From Cardinalis cardinalis (taxonomy: Eukaryota; Chordata; Aves; Passeriformes; Cardinalidae), in the NCBI GenBank assembly GCA_014549065.1, contig JACDOX010000009.1, positions 976,453 through 1,040,452 of the forward strand: a stretch of DNA of 64,000 nucleotides. Reading direction: 5' to 3'. The notes beneath the pieces were generated by a model that saw nothing but the letters and a program-made list of their open reading frames with translations, ran no database searches and was not told where the DNA came from. Made by a program: the position numbers and the translations under genes. Shown piece by piece: positions 51,401-61,914 of this stretch. The first letter of the stretch is position 1; the number at the start of each line of letters is the position of its first letter.

Positions 51401-52477
51401 GCCATTTTCTCACATCGTATCACTTGTTATGTGGGAGAAGAGACCTGTTCTCACATCACTGCAACCTCTACAGGCAGTTGTAGAAAATGGTAAGGTCACC
51501 CTGAGCCTCCTTTTCTCCAGCCTAAACACTCCCAGCTGCCTCAGCTTGTCCTCATCAGATTTGTGCNCCAGACCCTTCCCCAGCTCCATTGCCCTTCTCT
51601 GGACTCTGTCCAGCACCTCAGTGTCCTTCCTGAATTGNGGCACCCAAAACTGAACCCAGGATTTGAGGTGTGGCCTTGCCAGTGCTGAGTACAGGGGGAT
51701 GGTCACTGCCCTGGTCCTGCTGGCCACTCTGGTGCTGATCCAGGTCAGGATGCCATTGGCTACTTTGGCCACCTGGCACANACTGGCACAGGGAATCACT
51801 TGTTAAGTTCAAGAGTGGATGTAATTTTATCCTATGGTAGATATGTACAATGCAGATTTCTACAGCTGAATTTGTTGTCTTTGTTAATTTTTTTTTTATA
51901 TTATTTAAGAAAGATAGATACTTTTGGTTTACATGAATTAAGCAACTAGTAGAAATTTATTTTGGATGAGCTATGGCCCTGATTCTTCTTATGCTGAGAT
52001 GATCTCTGCTGTGTGCAAAGGAGAGTCTGTAGTGTCTCTGTCAGCTGTGGAGCTGTATACTGCCAGCTGTCAGCAATAAGGATGCACACTGCAGCATCTN
52101 CACACATAGGGATGCTGCTGGTGAACTGGGGAAATAATCTTATAACTCTGATGATTTTGGTTCTGCTACCAGAAGAGAGCTCTAATATGTGNTAATTAAC
52201 TGATTCCCATTTATTTAGACTTAAGAACATACTATGATCATGTTTAGAAAATGCAAAAAAATTGGGATCAAAAGTCTCCTTAAAGTAATGTCAGTGCTTA
52301 AAATTAATGCAATAAGTTCTTTTAAGCAGGAAATTAGGCTTTCTGATATCTTCAAGTGAATATCTAGGTAATTTCTAGATGAAGGAAATTGATTATTGAT
52401 TGTTAAATCTCATTCCTTTCATGCTTTTACTTCCTTTGTTGTTTGTCTGTCTTATAATTTCTGTGCTTTGGAAAAAG
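48482..52477 (+). other. NEBL: NEBL intron, 4.0 kb
   Basis: Noncoding, with one CR1 LINE (about 51162-51800, listed separately). No further exon or element recognised. Confidence 0.8.
51162..51800 (-). mobile_element. CR1 LINE, 5'-truncated 3' end
   Basis: On the - strand the frame from 51799 to 51410 reads a CR1 reverse-transcriptase ORF2 C-terminus, including IPLYSALARPHLKSWVQFW, LDRVQRRAMELGKGL and LRQLGVFRLEKRRLR. On the + strand the untranslated end shows the usual CR1 phrases (accatcaaatgcaaccatta, cagcctgttccagtgcttga) and ends at atcatagaatcat near 51163, the CR1 3' terminal signature. Several Ns and mismatches mark a non-functional fragment. CR1 is the dominant LINE of birds, which supports the host call. 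Confidence 0.93.
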
Positions 52478-52570
52478 ATCTTAAAGTTTGGCGCACAGAT
52501 CCTGGCTCCATCTTCGACATTGATCCTCTGGAGGACAATATTCAGTCTAGGAGTCTGCATATGCTTTCTG
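52478..52570 (+). CDS. NEBL: NEBL linker exon (cassette, phase 1-1)
   Basis: 93 bases. One base from the previous exon plus AT makes the aspartate before LKVWRTDPGSIFDIDPLED; the exon ends SRSLHMLS plus one base. It matches the human linker with one I/L change as recalled. The acceptor ctttggaaaaag is purine-rich and the donor gtattg is weak. The phase 1-1 structure means it can be dropped with the next exon without frameshift, as in LIM-nebulette, where the IIV of the 48310 exon joins directly to the later linker. Confidence 0.96.
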
Positions 52571-53537
52571 GTATTGCTTATATCCTGACTTTTCCCCAGT
52601 TCAGCTTTTCATGTTTGTGAAACTAAGTTGATACTGTAAATTTTCAGGTCAATATGCCAGCCACATGTTTTATAAGCATACTTGTATACATATTTATAAC
52701 TGTTATAGTTTAAAAGCAGTATTTTACAGTAACTTCAGCTGTAATCACATGTGCAGATGAGAAATAGTGAAATAAATCTTACCTTAACAAGTTATTCTTG
52801 CCACTTACAAGTAGCCATTTAAAAAACATTGACCTACTTTGTCCTTGCTATAAGTAGAATTTTCAAATAGTTGGACCTTATAAAATTTCTGAGTTAGAAA
52901 AAGTGACCTATTTACAAAATTGATTTCTTTTCCATGCACATTTTACCTATATGGCACGTGACATGCTTTGTTCTATTTTTTGAAGTCCAAGATGTTAATT
53001 GTTTTAGGATACATGGAAAAGGAGAGAAAGTAATGTAATAAGAGGGAGTGGGTTTTGGCTTTACAAGTTTATTGATTCTTTTCCTGCATAGGAGTGTTTA
53101 TTTTGAATGTGTAATTTTTCACATGCATTTCCTTTGCTACTTTTGTTCTTTAAATATTCTTTTGATCAACATATAGCTGTATTTCCACATGCACTTGTAT
53201 GCATGCTGNGATAAAGGAATAATTTGATTTTCCACTGGAAATTTTTGTATTCTTTATCTTTATCCCTTCCGTTTCTGGTATCTCAATACCACCTTCCATT
53301 TCTGCTATTCTTTTAAAGCAAAGAACAACCTTAGTTGCATTAGATTTTAAAGCAAGCTTTGGAACTAACGATGCTCAAAATGGAAACAAAATTGCAGAGA
53401 ATTTACTTTTCTCTAATTTTGATGCCATCAGGGTATGAATGGCAGTGTTAGCAGTGGTGGGGTTTATGTTGCTGCTTGTCTTTGCACTTCTGTCATCTAT
53501 TTACTGTGATATTCTTTATTTCTTTCTACCTTTGTAG
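52571..53537 (+). other. NEBL: NEBL intron, 1.0 kb
   Basis: AT-rich noncoding intron; nothing recognised. Confidence 0.8.
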
Positions 53538-53666
53538 AAAGAGCAAGCCGTTACAGTAAGCAGTATTTACATTCTACCAGTCTGGGAGATTATAAGTCAG
53601 ATGGCTCTGACACGAACCCTACCTTTTCTTACTGCAGTGAGATAACAAGGCCATCTGATGAAGGAG
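53538..53666 (+). CDS. NEBL: NEBL serine-rich linker exon (phase 1-1)
   Basis: 129 bases. The acceptor is tctacctttgtag and the donor gtaccc is weak. The product is serine- and tyrosine-rich (ERASRYSKQYLHSTSLGDYK ... FSYCSEITRPSDEG). The end matches human CCSEVTRPSDEG, while the middle is more divergent and seems shorter than the human exon as recalled (STFGTGLGDDRSEIS region). This region precedes the SH3 domain and probably carries regulatory serines; that is inference. Confidence 0.93.
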
Positions 53667-56600
53667 GTACCCTTTATTCCCACCTTTTTTCACTAACAGC
53701 ACCATTGCAGTGTATTGAGACTTCACAGGCCTGTATTAACTCATCCTTGTGTAGTCACAAGTAGAAGTTTTGTGAGCTATTGCCTGGTTGACAGAGAAAG
53801 CAAAGGAAGACTGCACAGTATCTGTGTGCCATATCATTCTATTGTGAATTCTCTTTCACAGTTTTGGTAATGCTGTTGGCTCCAAAGCCCTGTTAACTCT
53901 TATTTACAGTGCTTTAAAGAAAGTGTGTTGTGTTTTGCAAAATGTACATGAATCTGTTTTTTTCTCTTGAATGACCCAATGTAACTGAATGAAATACACC
54001 TTTAACCTGAAAAAANCATATTTACCTTGGGCTTTTCAGTGGGTAAATCAAGTATATAATAGTATTTTAGTGACTAAAGTACTTTTTCCCATATTCAACT
54101 ATGTAGGTTTTTGTGGCTCTCTGTTTTTATCTTTTCAAAAAATCCAAGGAATTTTATCGTGTTCTCTCTTTCTCACACAACTAAATTTTCTCATGCTCTC
54201 AGTAGCTTGAGAACCTGGGTTAACATTCAGCTGGGAAGTTTATGTAGTCTGTCATGGTTTAACATGGATTAATATTAGAATACTTTGACGAACCTGCATT
54301 CTCAGGTACAAACCCACATTGTGTACCTGCTTGATGCTGTTGATTAGAAGAAAATTAGGAAAATGATGAATAAGGGTTTAGTCATCCTAGTGGTGTTACA
54401 GTATGTACTAGACTTGACTGATGAAGTGAAAATATTCTGAATCATTGCATTCTAAATAGATGTTTTTTAAAAGTAGTGATTTCTGCTTCTCTGTTGTGAA
54501 AAAATGATGCATTAGAAAGGTTATCCAAAGAGTTGCTTTTTTTTTCTTGTAAGAAACCAATTAGTTCCTTACACAACATTAAATTACCCATGTTTTTAGA
54601 AGATTTTAAGGCATCTTAATTGTAGACTGCATTTGTTTATGTTCTCCCATTCACTGGAGTAATATGGTACTGTGTTTGGTTGGTGCTTATGGAGTCTACC
54701 TTTTTATGGGTGCTGTGTAAATACATACAAGCAGCTCTGATTAAGAATGGGTGAGGGAGAAGGTGTTCAGACTGCAGTGCTAACTCTGAACAAAGATAGA
54801 AATGCATATCTCTTACAGAAATGTACTGCCTTTTATAATGTTTGACTATCTTTATTTGTATTTTAACTATATTNTCAACTCTTTTAATAGATGATAGCAA
54901 TAATGCACATTTATGTTGTTTTTTCTCTTCCTGTGATGGTGCAAAGTGGGCTTCACAGTCCAGTGCACATTGTTTGTCTATAGCTGTTCTGATCTTTTCT
55001 TTGGAAGTATTCCAAACCATTTCAACATTGCTTTGTCAGCCNGATTTGATTTTCAACAGATATTTTTTGCTTCTTGAGAATGGGAAATGGGCTTTATTTT
55101 CGTGGTAGTTCTGGCACTGGGTAAGCTTGCTTTTTGTGGCTCTATTTGAATCTATTGTTGTGGTGATGTCTTGAATAGATCATTCATTCCCAANATCAAC
55201 ATATTTTAGCAAGAGGTTGTTTTTCCGTTTTAACCCAGCTGACCAGCCAGGATTTGAGCACCTGTAGACAGCTCCCATTGTTGGGAAGAAATAAGTGCCA
55301 CAGCTAAGAAAGTGAACATAATTCTAATGATTTACAAGAAAATGCCATTTCTGTGAACACNCTTAGAGAGAACTAGCAGAAGATGGCATCTTTGGCCAAA
55401 AATGCCAATCTTTTCNTCCCATTCAAAAGGTCATTTTGCACATAGCCACGAGATAAGTTTGCACATGACCTTTATACAATGTCTCTTATACCATAAATGA
55501 GAACCAAATCTATTTTGGTGAGATTCCATGGCTGTTTCTCGTGGAGTTTGTACTCTTAAATCAGCAGGGTTTCTCACTGGCCATTGTTCTATCTGATGGC
55601 ATGCCAACATGAAAGACAGTTGGAGACCTGTAACCAATTTTACAATCTCTGAGTGTCTTTGGCCTTGTCTCATCATATTTCACATATTCCTACATTGTTC
55701 AATTGCTACTTTATTTTAGATACCTTTACTGATATTTGANGCATAGTTCAAGTCTTTGTCTGCCACAGCTGATGGAATTGTTCCTTGACTATCTCTTCCC
55801 AGCCTTTAGCAGAGACTTAATACCAGACCTTAACGGCTTATTCAGATCTAAATAACTCTCTCTTTTCTTGGGGAATTTCAGCAATAACATCATAGGGAAG
55901 CTACTAACATTTTTCATTAGAATTACTTCTTTCTATTTTGTTCCCTGACTGTTATTTTAGATTATGATGTTGAGCTGAACCATAGGTCCTTCTCTACGAA
56001 ATCAGTATATTTTTGTATGCTGTAAGTCCAGAAAATTCCCTGTTAGAGTATTTTAGAGTATTGCAGGTAAAATTGAATGGGAAACAATTGTTGACACTTT
56101 TCAGCAAGCTGGTGCAGTTCATGGGCTTTCATTTTAGTAATCTTTTTGAAATTACTTTTCAACTTTGTGTGTCTTTTTTTACAGCTTCTTTCTGTGATTG
56201 TTTTTCAGGGTTGACTTTATTACTTCATGGTATCTTTGAGGATTTTTGCCACGCTGAACAGAGGGCATTGCACTAGAGCTTCACAGTCTGCCTAAATTCT
56301 TTGTAATTAGTTATTGCCTAACAAAGATTATCTTTTTACCTGCAAGCCATTCTGTAGGACTTCACTGAAACACTGGGTGCCACATTTTTGCTAAATTCCC
56401 ACCAGCAATGAGTAATTAATTTTCAACTTGGCTAAAAAGTAATAGAAACTAATGATTTCTCTCCTTTAGTTCTTCTTTTAACAGTGATGTTGCAANTTCT
56501 CAGGCATGGAACCCTTTACTTTTGGAAGAGTTTCTCAGATTTTTTCCTTCAGAAAGAGAGGTTGAGATATGGATGTCAGATTTATTTCTGCTTATAAGGA

Positions 56601-59600
56601 CTGACCAGGCAGTTTTTTCTCTGCAGAACACTAGGAAAAGCAGCGAAGTTCTGAAGTTTAGGTCTCTCTTGACAGCATTCAAAAAATATTGAGACATATT
56701 CTGAAAAATATCTCAACTCTTGTGTTTTGGGTTTGATTTATATTTTTTATTAAGTCTTTCCTATCTGCCCTTATTTTCCATGCAGCTTGTACAGTGGTAT
56801 TCTCCCAGTTCTTTCCACACTCACTCTCTTGCTCCCCTTCCTTCACTTCAAGTAAAGTTCTGCCCTGTTAATTTGCATTCAGCCTCCAGGAAAGAATGAT
56901 TTGGCTCAATCATATTGCTCAACACCTCTGCCAATCTGACACTATTTTGGAAAGTTTCTAATTGAAACCTTCAGGGCTGGTTTCCTCCTCTTTTGCATTT
57001 GATCTTTTGGTTTTGTTTTTTTTTTCCCTTTGACTTCCTCTTAACATCTAGTCTGTGTGCACACCTTTGTCTAGGTGTGTATCAGCATATTGACATGATG
57101 CATAAATTTTTTCCAAACCATAGGTTTGGACTTTCTCAGTATAAGTGACTGTTTATTTTTATTTTAAGTTGTTTGTAGTCTGTAGATGGAGAAAAATAAG
57201 ANATGAGTGCCAGTTCATTTTCAGTTATGGATATATTGTTACTCTGGTGGGGAAGAAAAATGGTTTCTTGGTTGTTTTCTACATCATCATAATATTATCT
57301 TAAAAGATACATAGAAATCAGTCTGTAGGAAACCAGTTTTGCAGTACTCCCAAAAACACATGTAATGTAGGAAGCCTTAGTGGATATTAGGATTTTCAAG
57401 GGCCTTTTGTTGTGTTATAAATATGATTGCTAAAATTTCATATATTTGGCTGGAGCCAGCATGTTACTGGTTGGCTGCATGTGAGCTATTTTCACTCCTT
57501 CAGCCCAAGTTCTTCAGACTCAGTTCACCTGCTGCCACCAGACAACTAGTGAGAATTAGCATAAAGGACCCTTGATATGAGTTTAAAGGTCTTGTCTTTA
57601 TTTTAATGCCAGCAACTCTCAAGTCTCTGTTTTTGCCTGCTTAGTTATCTTTTACTCACACTGACAATCCAAATACAGATTTCAATGAAATTCCGCTTAT
57701 TTTGTTATCAGCCTTAAAAGTAACTGGTAGATCGCTATGAGAAAACGGAACTTTTTNCTTAGATATTTGATTGATATTACATAACAAAAAAGCAACCCAG
57801 AAACAATTGGTGCAAACAACCTCTGAGGAATAAACACAGCAAATGGGCATTGCTGTCAATATGGCTCCAAAGTCTATAAAGACTGAAGAAAACATGATGC
57901 TGCAGTCTCTTTCNTAAACTTTTGAAGTCTTTATCTAGCTTGGAGTGGAAGTTTAATCAATGAGAAACAGTAAGTCCTTTAATCTCTCTCCCCAGTGGCA
58001 TGTCCTCATTGTGTGACATGAACCTTCTGAAGGAGAAGGCTCCAGAACAGCTGAGTCTGCTGCCCTCCCTTCCTTCAGACTCCAGGGCTTATCTTCCTCC
58101 TTCCCTCGCTGGGGCAGGAGCTCGTTGTAGAGGAATTGCTGTTTGAGCTGCCGTGTGAGCACAGCCCTGCCAAGAGCAAGCACAGACCTTAGGTGGTGTT
58201 GTGTGTCACTGGCAGCAGCCTTGCTCTGTGCATCAGCTTAAGGAGAGGCCTTTTATTCCTCAGCCCAGCTCTGACATTTTAAACATTAATTTCAAGGATG
58301 TCTCCTTCTCTTCCCCTAGTACACACCAATATCTGTGACTCTGTATGTAAAATGGTTGTTCATAGGACTCGCCTGAGGCTTTGACACCTACATGTANATA
58401 CCACAGAAAATCCTAGAACAAGGAACTTTGCTGCTGCTTCTGCTCCTGGTTAGTCTGGTCAGAAGACTACAAACTACTCAGATAAAATAGAGAAAATCCC
58501 TCTTTATTGCTCANATTGGAGTTGCAGATGTTTCCCAGTATGAAGCCAAGGAATCTCCTTGCATTGCGATAGTGTTCATAACTCTTCTCCTGTGCCAAGA
58601 GCTGAACGAAGAAGAGGAAAGAAAAACAGATTTTGTTCCCTTCCTTGATCTGTCCTTCCCGTGAATTTTTATAAAAAACCTTCTGGTTTTGAGGTTGGGA
58701 AAAATCACCATCAGTAAAAGACAAGTTGAAGAAAAAAAGAAGGAATAATATCTGACTGCTCTTTATGTTGGGATAGAGAGATCTGTCTTCCATGTCCAGG
58801 TGTCAGGATTACAGGGCNGGAATCCTTCACTCTTCTTCATATTCATATTCAGTTGCAAAGCTCTGCCATTCTGGGGAGGTCAAGCAGAATGACACAGCAG
58901 TTATATTTTCTTCTCTGTCAGTCAGGGAAGAATTTTCTTTTTTGCTAGGTAGCTGAACTCTGTTTCCATAGTGTTCCCCAGAGTCCAGTAATCAAACATG
59001 GCATTCAGAGGGAGAGGAATTGTACAGTTCATGGGAAGAACTGTAGGCATTTGTGGGTTCCTTGTCCTCTTTCATGTGTGTCAGCAGGCTGCCCTGCCAC
59101 AGAAGGCTGAACACATCAAAATGATGCTCTCTGTCTACTCTTGGTTCCTCTTAGTGAGGGTCACACTGACACTTAGCCACCAGACTCTTACATCTGTTTC
59201 TGACTTTTTGTATTTCAGATTAGATGGTACTTTGGTTTTCCTTCTTGCCAGCCCCCCGCAGGTTTGCCAACCTGAAAGCCAACATGTGGGGAAAAAATAG
59301 TCTTCTTCCATTCAACAGCATTTTGGCAAAACTCTTTTTCCATCTTGGTAATCAGGTGGTTTTCTGATCTTAAGTGTGTAACGCACTACAAATGCTTGCA
59401 GTCAAATAATAAATAACTTACCCACAAACTTCTGTGATATTTTTGAACTAAACCAAATAGTTCTCCTCTGTGTCCTACAGACACAAGTGCATGTATATAT
59501 TTGTAATCTCTCTGGTGCCACAACTTATTTAGCATGAAGAGTTTTCTTTGTTAGNGAGCTTGCTCTCCAGAACCAGTGAACCCTGGTCTTCTATGCTCAA

Positions 59601-61584
59601 ATACATTTTTACAGAAATGATATTGTTTCCCTTGTAAAGGTTTGCTGTAAACCCATTGTACCCCAAAAGGACATGTTTTTTCAGGCAGCAAGACAGAGCT
59701 CTCTCCCTTCTGAAAGTTGCACCTTTCATTTGAAGGAGGTGTGTTTTGCTGTTTCAGCTTCTGCCTCCTGTTTTGCAGTGACTCCTAATGTTCAAAGGGT
59801 ATTTTTTTCCTGATTTAAAATAATGTTATTACACTAAGAGGAGTTCTTGAAAACAGTGGGAGGCTTACTGGTGTTAAAAACCTTCTCACCTCTAGATTTG
59901 AGGTAAGAAGGAAAAGTAAAGACAAAGTTAGTAGTAAGAATTTAGATTTCACGTAGAAACAGGTTGAGTATGTCTCCTACAAATGTGCTAATTTCTGTGT
60001 GTTTACATGATAAGGGGATTTCTGNTTAATATATAATTTTGTCTCTGAATAATCCATTTAAGCCTTTTAAGCCATGTACGTGTAGGAATCCAGAAAGGCA
60101 TTGGGACTACATTTATGTACTGTCTTGTGCANTATCTGTTTTCTGTCCTAGTCTGGACTATTGGACTTTTAGTGTCCTCTGCTGAGTGCTTCATTAATGC
60201 AGAACATGAGAGAAATTAGTCTAGAAAATTATATTTCATTCTTTTCCACCACAAAGAGGTATTAGGTATCTTTAAAACATGATTTTTTAACATAAAATTC
60301 ATATAGTAATTCAAGTGATTGCTTAGTTAAATTTTGATTAAGGTCTGGTTTAGAGTGCTGGGAATAAAACTAAGTATTTTATGCTGGTTGTAATACATTA
60401 AGATAGAAATCATTGATTCATCTGAAAGCACATTTTCGTTCAGTATGTGTTCACTGAGGATGAGTTAATGTTCCAGGCAGAGCTTTACATTTCATACTTC
60501 CAAAATATTTTTGCTTAGATTCCTTATGCTTATCTTTAGTTCCCATGCTTCTCTCCCACACTCTTGGCATCTGGCAACATCAAAAGACAATCNCCACATA
60601 TCCAGGTGGAGGAGAATCCAGAAGAGATCCCATTTTTAATTTCTGTAGTGTAGCAACAGTTCAGGGAATCCTTCTGTTTGTTCTGCCAGCTGTCTGAGTT
60701 TGATGTTCCCTTTTCCATTAAACAGTTGGTGAGCAGAAAGTGGAAAGGAAGTTTCCAAGTGACTCAGCAGTTGGAAGTGTTAATGGCTCCCTTGGCAAGG
60801 AGNAGTTTCAGTTGTTCAGTGTGGTTCCCTAGAGCAGCTTTTGATACACTTCAGAGAATGTTATAGCCAGTAGACAATAAATATAATTAGTAAAATTGTG
60901 TGCAGTGACATACATACCTGGTTAATGCTATACTTCCACCANTGTTCAGATTGGTTATACCCACTATGCAAATAAATCTATGCACAGAAATCAAGGCACA
61001 GCTTCTGTGAGAAGAACTTGCAGACTTCTCTCTCTANTGCACAAGTGCAACAGTAGATGTTCAGTAAATGTAAGAGAATTTGAATTNTAGTTGAAGGCAT
61101 GTGGGTAATGTAACATGTTAACCTTCATTTTACTAAATCTTTCCTTTTGTGAGGAAGCCTAGAGAAAAGCTGTGCCTATTCACNATTTAAGTGGGAATTG
61201 CTGCTTCCTGTGGTACACCATGGCCCCACTAGGGCTGAGGGTGCCTTGGGCTGGCTTTAAGACATTTTGTCCCTTCATAAATAAAATAATGTGGTTTGGT
61301 GTGTGAAGAGAGAAAAGGCAGATTGTACTGTTGTCTCAGCTGAGACAGGCTACAGCTTAGGTTGAATGTCAGGTAAAAAAGTCAGGTGGCACTAAGGTTT
61401 GTTTGTGACACTGAATCCTGGCTGCTGTTCATATTCCAAGCAGGATGCCCTGTGATTTGGTCGTGTTCCAGCACAGAAGCAGGGGCTGTGTACCAGGGTT
61501 GTGGCATAGCAGCTGCTAATAGACACACAGGCTGAACTCTTTGGACTGCACAGCTACCACTGAAGAAACTGCCAAACTAATATT

Positions 61585-61590
61585 TGNAGT
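61585..61590. repeat. Left target-site duplication of solo LTR
   Basis: tgnagt. It is compatible at every readable base with the right copy at 61909-61914 (tgtngt); the single N falls at a different position in each. Confidence 0.7.
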
Positions 61591-61908
61591 TGTTGGGTAC
61601 GGGAAGACTCGGACGCTCAATATGAGTATCAGCAAGCTCCNTTTATTTCGGTAGAGCATCAAACTTTATACACACAATAATAAGCTTATTAATATTCTGG
61701 AAGTCAAGCAACCCATTGGTTAAGGTATACCATCAATCTTTCTTATTCTCTCAGGCTTACATTCCCTTTATCCCATGTCGCTCTGTCTACTTGTTATCAC
61801 ATCCACCTAGGCCCAAGGACACACTATCTTGCAGGTGCAAAATTCAGCTAAACTATCTTCAGTACTTTTCCAGNTCTGTTCGGCTAACAAGCNAACATAT
61901 TCCCAACA
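61591..61908 (-). mobile_element. Solo LTR of an endogenous retrovirus, young-looking
   Basis: A 318-base block bounded by perfect 7-base inverted ends (tgttggg at 61591, cccaaca at 61902-61908). Reading the - strand gives a U3 of about 240 bases, TATAAA (complement of 61665-61670), AATAAA (complement of 61642-61647) about 18 bases on, then a short U5. Flanks are tgnagt (61585-61590) and tgtngt (61909-61914), compatible with one 6-base target duplication tgtagt. Size, short R and 6-base duplication suggest a class II (alpha/beta-like) avian ERV; the family name is not known to me. No internal genes remain. Confidence 0.82.
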
Positions 61909-61914
61909 TGTNGT
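61909..61914. repeat. Right target-site duplication of solo LTR
   Basis: tgtngt, directly after the terminal CA of the LTR. Pairs with 61585-61590. Confidence 0.7.

Larger units (their letters stand above)
6097..53666 (+). other. NEBL: NEBL gene, internal part (nebulin repeats and first linker exons)
   Basis: Seventeen readable nebulin-repeat exons and two linker exons lie in order on one strand. Nebulette binds F-actin through its repeats and anchors at the cardiac Z-disc through a C-terminal linker and SH3 domain (known for the family). The repeat signature SDxxYK is split across exon junctions: one exon ends in SD or a variant and the next starts x-x-Y-K/R. Late units carry TPE[IM]ERV and NQxNIS. 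NEBL rather than NEB is called because the last two exons match the nebulette linker (KVWRTDPGSIFD, NIQSRSLHMLS, TRPSDEG). The N-terminal acidic region and the SH3 domain were not found and should lie outside the window. The intact exons sum to about 685 codons; human nebulette is about 1,014 residues. Confidence 0.97.

Noticed and set aside
51410..51799. 129-codon - strand frame as a possible host gene
   Set aside because: It reads as CR1 reverse-transcriptase ORF2 C-terminus and belongs to the LINE fragment.
54254..54270. tgtcatggtttaac, resembling the end of the older LTR family in reverse
   Set aside because: Only about 14 bases match and no LTR body follows, so it is too short to call.
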